Counted from the stretch's first letter, positions 1-10,238 are shown. The stretch is DNA of 64,000 nucleotides from Sphingomonas sp. TREG-RG-20F-R18-01 (GCF_022662475.1 NZ_JAKNQQ010000005.1:1-64000), one strand, 5' to 3'. Notes: generated from the letters alone by a model not told the origin. Made by a program: numbers and translations.

Positions 1-6
1 TGAAAA

Positions 7-27
7 TGGTGCGCTTACAGGACTCGA
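7..27. other. Left attachment site (degenerate copy of tRNA-Thr 3' end)
   Basis: Bases 7-12 (TGGTGC) and 13-27 (GCTTACAGGACTCGA) match the 3' end and CCA of the tRNA-Thr gene at 33582-33603, apart from one missing C. The integrase gene lies beside the intact tRNA at the other end, so this is most simply the second att site of the island. The chromosome beyond it is outside the window. Confidence 0.8.
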
Positions 28-390
28 CACTTCCTTCTAATGAATTGATTTATAACGATGTTCTTTTAGGGTCCCGCGCCGTGGTCCATGCAAGGTCCAC
101 CCTCAAAAACTCGGACTCGAACCCTCGCCGAACCGCTCGAAAGTCGAGTGATTCGTCGGTCAACACCGACCTTCTATTGTTCAATTTTCGGCCTGTTCGC
201 AAACGCCCGTTCGCGCTTGGCTTGCCGCTCGCCGAACGTGGAGACTGCCGGTCTGCATCGCACCCTATAGTTGACCGTTCAGCTGGGCTAGGTACGGCCC
301 CGGAAGCTGCCGTTTATTCATCTCGCCGCGGAGGTCTGATGGTGGGGGCATATGTCGATCATGCGACCGTTGCTTCAGAGCCTCTTGGCA
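28..390. other. Island end without a gene; possible integrase arm sites
   Basis: I see no convincing gene in this stretch; the open frames here have no recognisable protein character. Bases 80-101 hold CGTGGTCCA and AGGTCCACC, which resemble the GTGGTCCACC repeats upstream of the integrase gene at 33431-33480. They may be arm-type integrase or excisionase binding sites. Bases 113-124 (GGACTCGAACCC) resemble a tRNA T-arm, but no full tRNA can be folded around them. Confidence 0.4.
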
Positions 391-3300
391 TCAACGCCAA
401 GGTGCCTGTTCCAGCTTGGGCACCTTATCGAATGCAAGGCGGTCTTTCGAAGGCTTGTCTATCTCGTTCAGCCGCCTGTTGAGCTGCGGAACGTTGAGCG
501 ACCAATGGTCCTGTGCGCGCTCGCTCATAGTTGTGCGCGCAGCATCTATCATGGATGTCGCCCACCGTGGACACGCGCGGCCCGCGGTCAGCCGGAACAG
601 CTCGAACGCCGCAAAGGCCTCGATCGTGTCGCCGGACGAACAGAAGCGCGATAGCCAGACTTTGGCATGCCCATTTGCGCGGTAGCGGCCGAGCGCCGCG
701 TCGCGCACCTCGGCGAGCCAGCGCGGGAGGGGCTGCGGGAGGATCACCGTCGTCCAAAGCGCTTCCGCCTCAGGCGTGTTATCGAGTTCACCCGCCAGCA
801 CCAGCGCCTTGGCATGCTCAAACACCGTCTTCCCGAACAGCCCGGAAATGCCGGCAATGAGCCAGTCCGCCTCGCCCCGTCGCTGAAGAACGGCTGCGAT
901 ATCGAAGAGGGTGTTGTCCACATTGGCGATCGCCAGCGCTTCCTGGCGAAGCGCGTCGCTGACCGGGTTGCCCTCGACGTCGAACGGCAAAACGATGACA
1001 TCGTCCGATTTCAGGTTCGAGTTGGTCATGCTCTTCACCAGGCTGCGCCAGACCGTCGCTCCGGTAGCGCTACCCGCGTTGATCAGCGCCCGCATCAGCT
1101 CGATCGTCGCCCGTTCCGGGCTCAGGATCATATCGCCGTGAGAGATCGAGGCGCCGTCCAGCGCCGGCTGAAGCCACGATTCCGCTTCCTCCCGCCGTTC
1201 GGCAACGAGCCGCACGTACGAAGGACGATCGTGCATGGCGTATCCGAAACCGTGGGTCTCGCCAGCGGGAACCAACTCGCGCGTCACCCGCCTTTTCACG
1301 TTGCGCGCAAAAGCGTCGGCATAATCGGCCTGGTCCGGCCACTCACGCGACAGATAGCCCCATGTGACCGTGAGGATGCGGCCCGGCCGATCCTCACCCG
1401 CGACCGGCTCGGCCTTGGCCAGCGCGACACTCCCCCGAAAGGCATCTTCACCTTCACGCCCGGTCGCCGACCAGCCGGTGTCCCGGAGCATATTGGCGAG
1501 GGTGGCGTCGGGAGCCTGAGCAGCGACACGGCTGGCGCCGGCCCGGACATCGGCACTGTCGTGCGTGAAGAGCGCCGCCACCGGCGCGAAGCCCGGCGGC
1601 ATGTCTGTGAGGTCCGAATACTCCAGCAGCCCGAGCCAGCCCGTGATGACCTTCGGATCCTGATTTGGTTCAAGGAGGGCGGGATACAGCGCGAACTCGT
1701 CCGCTCCCGGCTTTTTGAGGAAGTCCGTCGCGTCCTGCGGCCAGAGCGGCCCACCAGACATTGTCTGAAACGCCGCATATTGTTCACCGACCGAAGCCTC
1801 GCCGAGCGCCAGCACGACGAGGTCGACGTTCATGCGGGTGCCGGCGGTGTTCGCGGCCAGCAGGCTCGCTTCATACGCGGACCGGATGCCGTGCCTAGTA
1901 GCCGCGTCATGCACGAGCCACGTGGCTTCCAGACCGTGCAGGATCGCGCTCAGGCCACGCCCGGCGCTCGAGATCGTGTCGGTTCGGCGGAGATACTGCG
2001 CGAGCAAGTCCGGCACCCAGCGGGCGAGAATCGTACGCACGGAGTCGCGCAAATCGAAGTCTCGGTCCTGATCGTTCGCCACCACATGGTCGAAAGCAGC
2101 GCGGATCACCGCGATGCTGTCCGGGTGAAGCTCCGCGCTCGGATCCTCGGCAAGCGCCACAAGCTCGCGAGAGTTCCGGAAGATCTGCTCGCCCCAGTGC
2201 GGCCCCTCCTGCGACACCCCCGGCGTCCACCGAGTGATGCCGCCTGCACCTGTATCCAGTGTGCCGGAATGACCAATCCGGAATGTATCGCCCGGCGGAC
2301 CGGGTTGCGCAGCGGGATCAAATGAAGACAGGCTCTCGAGCAAGAGGTCCGCTGCCGCTCCCGCCTCGGGATGCGGTATTGCCGCTATGCCGCGCGCCAC
2401 CGAGATCAGCGCTGGCTCCGCCTCGTGAGGGTCGACCGTGTTCGCGCGCAGGAGCCACTCGAACTGCTCGACATGATAATGCACCCGGCGCGTGAGGGTC
2501 ATCGCGACCGCATAAGCGCCGAGTGCCGCGGCGAAAGGTGCGCGCGGCAGATACGAGATGGCGCTCAGCGTAGAACTGGCAACGCTTACCCAATCATTGT
2601 CGGCACCCGGCTCGATCAGCACGAGCTCCGGCGTATCGGCGTGGACCGCATTCCAGGCTTCGACGCGCGTGCGGACAGCCGCGGCGCCGATCTCATCCGG
2701 GGGATCGCCGCCATTCATCGCGTCGCGCCATCCGAAGGTTTCCGAGAGCCAAGCCGTCGCGCGCGCGACGAACGCCGCCAGCACGGTCGGATAGGCTTCA
2801 GCGGCGTTCACGAGGCCGGCGAGGTGGACATTGCGATCGTCGTGCACGCGCTGGCGGTCGCGCCACACCCGTTCCGTGCGATCGAGAAAGAAACTCGGCT
2901 CTTCCTGGATGACGCGGGCGTACCGTTTCAACTCGTCATCGTTGAAATTGTCACTGACAAGCCAGGTGTCGAGGAGCGTGTCGCGCGCGACGACAGTCGA
3001 TAACGGCCAGACCGTCGCAAAACTCGCGGCGATGCCGACAATCGTGATGCCCAGTTCGAGTCCACGCAGATCATCGAGAAAGGCTTCGATCCGTGCAGCG
3101 ATCTCGGGTGCGGTCGTATCGCCCTGCACCGCACGCGCAAGGGCGAGCCCGATGGCGACCGGCGCCAGGTCGGGATTGACCTTGAGCTTGTTAGGTTCGC
3201 CCGGGATCGGCGCAAACCAGATGCCGCTGACGATCTCGCTGATTGCGGCATCGGACGTTACCCCGCCACTCTCCGCGGTCAGCGCTTCGCGAACATTGCG

Positions 3301-4815
3301 GCGCAGAACCGTGATGTCCGGGCTCGCGGACCCACGAATATCATTGCCGATCGACGCGATCAGATTGCGCATCTCGTCGTCGCCCAGGTCGGGGTATATC
3401 CGGTCGCGAAAGTCCTCATAGATCAGCCGCTCCGGCGTGATGTCGCCGCTGCGCCCAAGCTTCTCCCAGTGACGCAGCGCCAACGTGCAGAGGCGCGGCA
3501 CCTTCAGGAGACGGACGAGGCGATCATCCAAGGCTGCCCGCGAAAGTCCGGCGCGGCCGAGGATTTCGTCGAGTTCAGCGTCGCTGAAGTGTCCGATCGC
3601 CTGTTCGGCGCAGGGAACGCCCGCCGACCCGATCCCGGAGCCTATGCGCCGCCAATGATCCTGGCGGTCGGTCAACACCACGCTGACCGCATCCTTCCAA
3701 GGCGGCTCCGAAAGCTCCGCCAGCAGGATTGACCAATCCTGCGCTTCGAACCGCTCGTTCAAGCCATCGAGGATCAGGATGAGGCGCGTCTCCGAAGCGC
3801 CGGCACACCAGCGCGCGGCGCGCTTCGCCCACCAGGTCGGATCGCGCGTGCGAAATATGGCGAACAGCGCTTTGCCGATCACGGCGTCCGGGGTCGCCTC
3901 GCTCACGCTTCTGGCCGGAACGATGAGGGTGAGGGGCAGGGGATTGTCAGCACGTTCCCGGTCGAGCCACCAGCCAAGCGCTGCCCAGGTCTTGCCCATG
4001 CCCTCGGTGCCAAGGAGCGCCAAAGTCGGACGGGGGGCCGCGCCATTCCACCAGTCGGTGATGGCTTTGCGCACCACAGGACGGTCGATCCGAACGATGT
4101 TGGGGTCGGCAAGATTTGTATAGCGGCCAATCCGCGCCGAGGCCGCCGTCATGCTCGCCATGTTCGCACGGATCCTGTCCGCCATGACCTGCCGCGCGTT
4201 GGCATAGCCGAGCTCTGGCTCCCGAAGGTTGGACTCGAGCTCGGCGCGCTGGACGGGATAGCTGCTGTGGTCCCGGACCGCCTGCAGAACACCGAGGACG
4301 GTTGGCGTCGCCAGCGCGTAGCTTTCGACGATATCCGGATGGGCCGCGCACATCACCAACAGACCCGGCAGCACCTCCGGCGACTCCGGCCAATCGAGAA
4401 TAAGCACTTCGACACCAAGGTCCTGCCCGGTAGCCTGAAGTGACCCCCGATCCGGCTCCTTGATCTCGCGGCTTGCGACGAGGATCCAGAGATCCAGATC
4501 GGCATGGGTCGCTGCAGCGTCGCGCAGCTTGCTCTTGATCTCGTCGAGCGGAAGCTTGGTTTCCATTCCGTAGCGCTTGGTCTCGACGCCAATGACCGTG
4601 GCGTGCCGGTCGTCGCCAGTCCTCCCGTCGATGCCGCCTTGTGGACCGGACTTCGCGACGGTTACGCGCCGGCCGGTGGTGCGCGACAGCAGATCGCGCA
4701 CGAAATTCTCGAAACTGCCGACGCCGCTCGCGGGAATGTTGCGCAGCAAGTCAAGCAGTTCGTCAGCATCGACACCGCCCAATGTCAGTATCGTCGCCAA
4801 ACTCTGCCCCCTCAA
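391..4815 (-). CDS. STAND NTPase with N-terminal PD-(D/E)xK nuclease domain (Avs-like)
   Basis: A 1474-residue protein. Residues 35-140 look like an Mrr/RecB-type nuclease fold: G-I-D63 is followed by V-E78-T-K80 and a hydrophobic strand around 110. A P-loop NTPase follows, with GTEGMGKT at 269-276 and Walker B ILILD350 followed by GLNER, which is typical of STAND ATPases. The remaining 1000 or so residues are helical and would be the sensor. Known antiviral STAND (Avs) proteins share this order of effector, NTPase and sensor, so a phage-sensing nuclease that acts by abortive infection is the likely role. I cannot assign it to a numbered Avs family. It stands alone, with over 500 bases separating it from the next gene. 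Confidence 0.75.
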   Translation of the reverse strand: MRGQSLATILTLGGVDADELLDLLRNIPASGVGSFENFVRDLLSRTTGRRVTVAKSGPQGGIDGRTGDDRHATVIGVETKRYGMETKLPLDEIKSKLRDAAATHADLDLWILVASREIKEPDRGSLQATGQDLGVEVLILDWPESPEVLPGLLVMCAAHPDIVESYALATPTVLGVLQAVRDHSSYPVQRAELESNLREPELGYANARQVMADRIRANMASMTAASARIGRYTNLADPNIVRIDRPVVRKAITDWWNGAAPRPTLALLGTEGMGKTWAALGWWLDRERADNPLPLTLIVPARSVSEATPDAVIGKALFAIFRTRDPTWWAKRAARWCAGASETRLILILDGLNERFEAQDWSILLAELSEPPWKDAVSVVLTDRQDHWRRIGSGIGSAGVPCAEQAIGHFSDAELDEILGRAGLSRAALDDRLVRLLKVPRLCTLALRHWEKLGRSGDITPERLIYEDFRDRIYPDLGDDEMRNLIASIGNDIRGSASPDITVLRRNVREALTAESGGVTSDAAISEIVSGIWFAPIPGEPNKLKVNPDLAPVAIGLALARAVQGDTTAPEIAARIEAFLDDLRGLELGITIVGIAASFATVWPLSTVVARDTLLDTWLVSDNFNDDELKRYARVIQEEPSFFLDRTERVWRDRQRVHDDRNVHLAGLVNAAEAYPTVLAAFVARATAWLSETFGWRDAMNGGDPPDEIGAAAVRTRVEAWNAVHADTPELVLIEPGADNDWVSVASSTLSAISYLPRAPFAAALGAYAVAMTLTRRVHYHVEQFEWLLRANTVDPHEAEPALISVARGIAAIPHPEAGAAADLLLESLSSFDPAAQPGPPGDTFRIGHSGTLDTGAGGITRWTPGVSQEGPHWGEQIFRNSRELVALAEDPSAELHPDSIAVIRAAFDHVVANDQDRDFDLRDSVRTILARWVPDLLAQYLRRTDTISSAGRGLSAILHGLEATWLVHDAATRHGIRSAYEASLLAANTAGTRMNVDLVVLALGEASVGEQYAAFQTMSGGPLWPQDATDFLKKPGADEFALYPALLEPNQDPKVITGWLGLLEYSDLTDMPPGFAPVAALFTHDSADVRAGASRVAAQAPDATLANMLRDTGWSATGREGEDAFRGSVALAKAEPVAGEDRPGRILTVTWGYLSREWPDQADYADAFARNVKRRVTRELVPAGETHGFGYAMHDRPSYVRLVAERREEAESWLQPALDGASISHGDMILSPERATIELMRALINAGSATGATVWRSLVKSMTNSNLKSDDVIVLPFDVEGNPVSDALRQEALAIANVDNTLFDIAAVLQRRGEADWLIAGISGLFGKTVFEHAKALVLAGELDNTPEAEALWTTVILPQPLPRWLAEVRDAALGRYRANGHAKVWLSRFCSSGDTIEAFAAFELFRLTAGRACPRWATSMIDAARTTMSERAQDHWSLNVPQLNRRLNEIDKPSKDRLAFDKVPKLEQAPWR

Positions 4816-5331
4816 ACCATCCTGTGTCGCTGGACCCGCCGTGGCTCAAGCCCAACCCCGCCCCCGAAACTCTTCGAGACCATTTCGACTCTTGGCAAGA
4901 CCGTCTTTTGCGCCAGTCGGGCCGCCGCGGATCGCAGCGCGCGATCTACCGCCAAATCGGTTAAATCGGGCCTTGTCGATCGCCCCCGTATCACCCAGCA
5001 TGTGACTGCCGGTTGGCTTCGGCCAGGTTCTTGAGACGGCGCTTGGGGAGCCGGCACCATTAAAAGGCGCGACGTTGGCCTTAGATGGTTTAAACCGACC
5101 TGATCGTTGCTTCCGGAAGCTCCTCTGGAGACGGTCCCGGCGCAAGCCGATCGCAGAGCCGACTCGTTGTGGTGCAGTATGATTATCGGTCAGGGCGATA
5201 CAATTCCGGCGTGTGGCGCGAGGAGCTGGAGGGTGTGATCGTTACCAACCTCGCGCTATCGCCCAGCCGTTAGCTTTACGCCCTTGCGCGACGTCCGGGC
5301 GAGCTGATCAATCGGCTCCAGATTTAAGTTT
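4816..5331. other. Intergenic, no gene seen
   Basis: This 516-base gap lies between two minus-strand genes. The short open frames have arginine/serine-rich shadow composition and no convincing start. It must hold the promoter of the STAND gene, but I cannot point to a clear -35/-10 pair. Confidence 0.5.
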
Positions 5332-6708
5332 TTAGTCGCGCCGCGTTCCATCGTTGCGAAACCGCGCAAGCGCACCGTCGTCATCGCCGATCGCGGCAAG
5401 GATGAGCTCTCGCGTTGGCGGCGCAGCGCGCACGCCCATCGCATCGAGATCGATGAGGTCGCCAAGCAGCGTTTCCTTTTGCGCAACTGCAGCGACCAGG
5501 CGATCGGTTATGACGCCGCGCATGTTTCCCGCAGTTACCCGGACCTCGACGCTTGCAGCACCGCTGGTTCGATCCAGGATTTCGAGAACTGGCGTGAGGG
5601 TCTGGCTGCGCCCGTGCCGGAAATCCTCGCAACGATACTCGACCTGGACGGACGAATCCTCCGAGAGCTCGACTCCAAAACTCGTGCGATCGCGCCGCGC
5701 GAGCTGCTGCGCAAGTGTCGGTATATTGGCTAGCAAATCCCGCTCAGTGGAAGGAGGCGGCGGCCCGAAGAGATCGACGAAGAAAGGCTTCGCATGCAGC
5801 GCCGCATTCCCTGACTGCACCTCGACGGTCACATGTTGCGCCGCTAGCGCGCCGATATTCTCGATCACGATCTCAAGCGGGTAGGATGAGAATTGCCGGC
5901 TTGCCCCGAGGTTCAAGGCGGGAATGTCGCGCTGCCGCATCTCGCGTTCGTACACGTCATACTCTTCGTCGTAACGCGAATTCACGTTCAGCCCGGGAAG
6001 CCCGTACACACCGCCGGCCCTCTGACGCCTATGCTTCGCGAGCACGGACCTCGCCACCGTTTCGATGAGCTCGGCGGGAACAGCGGCGATTTTGTGAAAC
6101 GTAAGCGGCTCAGCATCCAAGGCCCGGATCGTCACGCGCAACTTCGGCTCGGTGGTCTCCAACAGCTGTAGGCGCTGCTGGAGTTCGGCGAGACGGCGAT
6201 CGGCAGTCGACGGCTCGGTTTCGAGCAGCCATGACTCTGCCGGTTTGACCGTGCGCAGCCCGTGCCGTTTTGCAGCAGCGCGCGGTCTACTGTCGAAGCT
6301 CATCACCTCGAGCCGCGTCGGATCGTCGACCAGCGCGTGCAGCGCCTGCGCCACGATACGATCGTCGCCACTGTCGGGCTCAAGATCGTCTAGCCCGGAC
6401 CAGTCGATCTGGCGAGAGGGCACATAGGCGATATCGACTCGGACGGGGAGCTTCAGGATGGGCGATGGCGCGCCCGTTTCGATCGACGGATCGAGCTGGC
6501 GATTCAAGATGCGGGCGCGCTCCCCGAGGCGGCCATCGCGCTTTCGCGCATCAACCTCCACGCTGACCTGAGGAAGGATCAACAACAGGATCGGGCCAGC
6601 CGAAAGCGACGACCAGTCGAGTTGGTCGAGCGGACGCGCTTCGAGGATCATCTGCGTGTCGAGCGCAAAGACGCGGTCATAGCCATCTGTCGGCAGACGA
6701 TCAGTCAT
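5332..6708 (-). CDS. PIN-domain protein, probable RNase
   Basis: The protein is 458 residues. Its first 150 residues look like a PIN nuclease: a hydrophobic strand ending in D17 (FALDTQMIL), E51 on a helix (VSVEVDARK), D115/D116 (SGDDRIV) and D139 (VMSFDSRP). These are the four acidic positions that bind the metal in PIN RNases. The rest, about 300 residues, is unrecognised and has no membrane segment. I chose the ATG at 6708 over the GTG just before it because GGAAGG sits at suitable spacing. It is divergent from the HEPN gene at 7002, so both may share one control region. A toxin or defence role is inferred from the domain and the island context. Confidence 0.6.
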   Translation of the reverse strand: MTDRLPTDGYDRVFALDTQMILEARPLDQLDWSSLSAGPILLLILPQVSVEVDARKRDGRLGERARILNRQLDPSIETGAPSPILKLPVRVDIAYVPSRQIDWSGLDDLEPDSGDDRIVAQALHALVDDPTRLEVMSFDSRPRAAAKRHGLRTVKPAESWLLETEPSTADRRLAELQQRLQLLETTEPKLRVTIRALDAEPLTFHKIAAVPAELIETVARSVLAKHRRQRAGGVYGLPGLNVNSRYDEEYDVYEREMRQRDIPALNLGASRQFSSYPLEIVIENIGALAAQHVTVEVQSGNAALHAKPFFVDLFGPPPPSTERDLLANIPTLAQQLARRDRTSFGVELSEDSSVQVEYRCEDFRHGRSQTLTPVLEILDRTSGAASVEVRVTAGNMRGVITDRLVAAVAQKETLLGDLIDLDAMGVRAAPPTRELILAAIGDDDGALARFRNDGTRRD

Positions 6709-7001
6709 CACGCGCCTTCCGCTCTGGAGGTCGAGGACCGCCGTTCACGCTACCGCCGATACGCCCGCGCCTGAAGCATGCCAAGCCGACGGTGAAACGC
6801 CTTCGCCGGCCCAGCACGCTGAGACCAGGTTTGTGACTGAAGGGTTTTGATGCTTTCGACACGCGTTCGGCTATGCACCGCTGTTTGCTCCCGTGCAGTC
6901 TTGGCCTGATGGCCGTGCCGACCGAAAACCGTTCCCCTTACAGTGCCGCACGCATCGCGCCGCGCAGTTGATCCTCCTTCGCACGATCTCTAGGCCACGC
7001 C

Positions 7002-8384
7002 ATGGCCGAGGCGACCAACATCGCGGATGCGCGCATCCTGTTCAACGCGGTAGCCCGCGAGCGCGCAGACTTTCTGCGCGGTATCCGCCGCGGCATGGAT
7101 GGCTGGTTCAAGACGATCAACGGACCGCCCGACATGGGCATGTTCCACACCGGCGACGATGGGTGGGAAGCGCTTGGGCGGCTCACCCAGGCAGCCATGT
7201 TCGAAGGCAAGATCGCAGCGCGCGCCGACCGCGGCGCCGTCCAGAACATCCTCGGCACGATTTTCGTCCGCAAGTTTCTGTCCGAAGCCCTGCCGATCGA
7301 CCAGCGCAACGTAGCACGGGCGCTCAGCGAGACAGTGAAGACCGCCAAACAGCTATTCCGGTCGCTGACGCACTTCATCCCCTGCCAGCTGACCAGCGAT
7401 CCCGAACCGGTCGGACTCAGCCTCGGCCGCATCCGCTTTCTCAGCCGGCGCGAGGCAAAAGCCGTGGTGCGGGAGTTGTTGCGCGCCGAGCGCGCCGCGA
7501 ACCCCGACCTGCCTGCCGCCGACCGGGCGCATCTGCTGCGCGCTATACAGTATCACAAGGGATATCGCTGGTTCGTGCAGGTGCCCGTCGCGGACTGCGC
7601 GCCGAAGCGCTCGGAAGCAATCGCCGAACTCGCGGCGACCTCCGCGCTGGATTTCCTGCAGGTCATCATCGGCGCACGCAATTCGGAGCGCATGACGATC
7701 GACGCCCGACCGCATCTCTACGAGCAAACCGCATCGATCCAGCGGGATGACGGTTCGGGTCGGTTCAGCATCTCGACCGGATGGGCCCTCAAGGGGCAAG
7801 GTCTGTCGAAGGGCTGGACTACCGAGTTTCTCGAAGGCGAGGAAGCGTTTGCGTTCGACCAGGCCGGGGCGATCCTGGAATCCCGGCTCGATCCCGACCT
7901 CGACCGCCCCCTGTCGCAGCGCCTGCTCGACGCCGCGCAGTGGTTCGGCGAAGCGGTGCGAGACCGCTCCCCGAGTACGCGGCTCGTCAAATATGTGACC
8001 GCGCTCGAGCGCCTAACCTTGACCCGCAAGGAACGTACAGACGGTGCCCCTGATCGGATCGCTGACCTGGTGTCGAGCCGGATCGCGGCGATGACGACCG
8101 GCCTGATTCCGGACCGGACGTTCGCGCAGAACAAGGCCGCCTTCAAACGCCTGTACACGACCCGCTCCGAGCTCGTGCATGGCGGAATCTCGCCGCTCGA
8201 TCCCAAAGTCCCCGACGCCGTGCGCGACGCCAATGATTACTGCGAATACGCGATCGGCCGGGCGCTGCACATGTGGGACCGCAGCGCGTTTCTGGATCCC
8301 GCGCTACCGCTCGCAAGCCTTGAGGACTGGTTCAACAGGCTTGTCGCCTGGCAAAGCGGTGAAACCGGCGATGCCGGTTCGTAG
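7002..8384 (+). CDS. ApeA-like HEPN-domain protein, probable RNase
   Basis: The protein is 460 residues. The C-terminal third looks like the ApeA/HEPN family: a helix with LVKYVTALERL, then RIADLVSSRIA, then YTTRSELVHGG, which supplies the R-x4-H catalytic motif (R388, H393). HEPN domains of this type cut RNA in abortive-infection systems. The first 280 residues are unrecognised and may be the sensing part. The start ATG has only a weak ribosome site. The gene is divergent from the PIN gene, with 293 bases between the two start codons. Function is inferred from the motif and from the neighbouring defence-like genes. Confidence 0.6.
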   Translation: MAEATNIADARILFNAVARERADFLRGIRRGMDGWFKTINGPPDMGMFHTGDDGWEALGRLTQAAMFEGKIAARADRGAVQNILGTIFVRKFLSEALPIDQRNVARALSETVKTAKQLFRSLTHFIPCQLTSDPEPVGLSLGRIRFLSRREAKAVVRELLRAERAANPDLPAADRAHLLRAIQYHKGYRWFVQVPVADCAPKRSEAIAELAATSALDFLQVIIGARNSERMTIDARPHLYEQTASIQRDDGSGRFSISTGWALKGQGLSKGWTTEFLEGEEAFAFDQAGAILESRLDPDLDRPLSQRLLDAAQWFGEAVRDRSPSTRLVKYVTALERLTLTRKERTDGAPDRIADLVSSRIAAMTTGLIPDRTFAQNKAAFKRLYTTRSELVHGGISPLDPKVPDAVRDANDYCEYAIGRALHMWDRSAFLDPALPLASLEDWFNRLVAWQSGETGDAGS

Positions 8385-8429
8385 CCGTCGGAATCGACAT
8401 CGGCTGCGGGATCAGCATCGGACCCGGGA

Positions 8430-10238
8430 TCATAACCGCGCGGTGAATGCCAGCAAATCGGCGCGCTGGTCTTTCCCGAGTTGTGCGTTTGTGCCGCGTC
8501 GGTCGTCTTGGGCAACGCCCGCCGCGATAGCGGCCGCAAGGCTCTCCGCACCCACACGCCGTCCGATGCCGAGCGCGGTCTCACCACGCATCGCGCTTCT
8601 CGCCGCAAGCCAGAGCGCCGCATGATCCGGGGTAGGCGCCAGTTGGTCCCTCATGAAATGCGCAAGCGCGTCAGCGTCGAGCAGGTCTCGGTCCGCCATC
8701 GCCGCGCCGATCTGCACCAGCGCCTGGCAAATCGGGGCCAGCGGCCCCAGCAGCGTTGTGCCCCGCGGGTCGGTGAGTTGCGTCTCGAACACCGCCTCGG
8801 CGAGGCGCGTCCAGAACGGCGCGAGGAGACCCGGGCGCTCTCCGCACGCATTGAGACCACGCAGGGCCCAGATCAGCGAAGGATAAGCCGGGTTGGTCTC
8901 GTCGCGATACGGGTCGAACCGCAGCCGTTCCCGCGCAGGATAGGTTGCCAGCCACAGGCTCTCGAACCAGGCTTCGGGCGAAGGCACGGCGGACAGAACA
9001 CGCCCTATCAGATCCGCTTCCGCTCCTGTATTCGCCAGAGCGGCCATGCGGCCAGTGTCGGTAACGAGGCCGTCCTTAATGGCTTGCGCCAGATGCCCGG
9101 CAGCGGCTTCCGCGCCCGCATGCAGCTCGACAATGACGGCCTCGGCCAGCACGCGATCGACCTGCCAGAGAGGCTCTTCGGCCATTGCCCATGCCTGCAA
9201 AGCCCCTCCAAGGGGTTCAATCCGACCGGCCAGTCGCGCAGTAGTTCCAGTTGTATAGCGTTGCTGCGCAGCGGTATCCGAGTTCGCGCGGCTGGCGCGG
9301 CGCGACGGCCGTCGCCAGAACAGCTGCTGCAACCACGACCGCGCAATCCAGGCCCCGTCGCCGCGGGCAAGCACGGCGGCGAGATAGCGATCCTGAATAG
9401 TCTCCGCGGCAACCGCATCGCCCGCTTCAAGTGCGCTTTCCAGTGCTCCGATTAGGCCGAACAGCAGCACCGGACCGAGCGGGGTGCCTTCCTTCGAGAA
9501 GACGCGCGGGGATGTCGCAAAAAGACGTTCGATCTGGTCAGACGCAAGGTGGCCGAGGTGCGCCGCCGCGGCATGCTGAAAGCTCGGCGGAAACGCCGAC
9601 ATCATCTCGAGATAGTCCTGCGGCCGGAGGATGGCGGCTGCATGATGCGCCCAGCCGTCCCCGATCATGACATCATACGGGCCCGGCCATAGGTCGCGCG
9701 TGCCGATCGGCGCATCGGCGCGCGCCTCAGAGAGTTGCCGGAGACGGGCATAGGGCCCGGCCTGCAGGAGCATCGCCATCCGCGCCTGCAAGGCAAGCAG
9801 TAGCATGTCCCCGTTCGAATTGCCTTGGCCACCGACAAGTGCGGCGGTGAAAGCGGCGTTGGTGTCGCCACTGAGTGTGAGCAGATCCTCGACAAGTCCG
9901 AAATAGCTATGCACGAGGTCAGCGGTCACCGAGGCAAGTGCGAGGTGAGCCGCCAACCAGCGGATCGGGGCTTTGACGGCAATCGTGTGGACGACGTCGT
10001 CGCGCGCGGCCGCAATCGTCTTTCCCCAGTTCGCCAGCCCATGCTCCGTCAGGCGCGCCGCGAGCAATGCATTTGTGTCCTCGGCGGCGAGGAGGCGTGA
10101 AAGCTCGGAAGGCTGGCCGGCCCGCAGGCGTTCCCGCAGCCAAACTCCGACGCAGTTGAGCGCGCCCGGACCGTCGGCCGGCGCTTCAAGCAAAAGCCCA
10201 CCCGGGCGTTTCTCCAGAGCGTCTTCGTCGTTGGTCAT
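8430..10238 (-). CDS. Unrecognised 602-residue protein, partner of the PLD-like protein
   Basis: A 602-residue protein rich in alanine, leucine and arginine, and largely helical by appearance. It has no signal peptide, clear membrane segment or catalytic motif that I recognise. The start at 10238 is fixed by an ATGA overlap with the stop of the upstream PLD-like gene, so the two are translationally coupled and probably work together. A longer reading from 10313 would run into that gene and is unlikely. The repeated helical units suggest a scaffold or sensor, but that is only an impression. Confidence 0.6.
   Translation of the reverse strand: MTNDEDALEKRPGGLLLEAPADGPGALNCVGVWLRERLRAGQPSELSRLLAAEDTNALLAARLTEHGLANWGKTIAAARDDVVHTIAVKAPIRWLAAHLALASVTADLVHSYFGLVEDLLTLSGDTNAAFTAALVGGQGNSNGDMLLLALQARMAMLLQAGPYARLRQLSEARADAPIGTRDLWPGPYDVMIGDGWAHHAAAILRPQDYLEMMSAFPPSFQHAAAAHLGHLASDQIERLFATSPRVFSKEGTPLGPVLLFGLIGALESALEAGDAVAAETIQDRYLAAVLARGDGAWIARSWLQQLFWRRPSRRASRANSDTAAQQRYTTGTTARLAGRIEPLGGALQAWAMAEEPLWQVDRVLAEAVIVELHAGAEAAAGHLAQAIKDGLVTDTGRMAALANTGAEADLIGRVLSAVPSPEAWFESLWLATYPARERLRFDPYRDETNPAYPSLIWALRGLNACGERPGLLAPFWTRLAEAVFETQLTDPRGTTLLGPLAPICQALVQIGAAMADRDLLDADALAHFMRDQLAPTPDHAALWLAARSAMRGETALGIGRRVGAESLAAAIAAGVAQDDRRGTNAQLGKDQRADLLAFTARL

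Noticed and set aside
113..124. GGACTCGAACCC as a second tRNA
   Set aside because: Only a T-arm-like string; no acceptor or anticodon arm can be paired around it.
6..482. A 158-residue plus-strand frame at the left end
   Set aside because: It starts inside the attachment site and runs into the STAND gene; no protein character.
667..2325. Plus-strand open frame opposite the STAND gene
   Set aside because: It is the complement of the nuclease-STAND gene and has no domain.
4846..5145. A 99-residue minus-strand frame between the STAND and PIN genes
   Set aside because: Basic, no ribosome site, no homology that I recognise.
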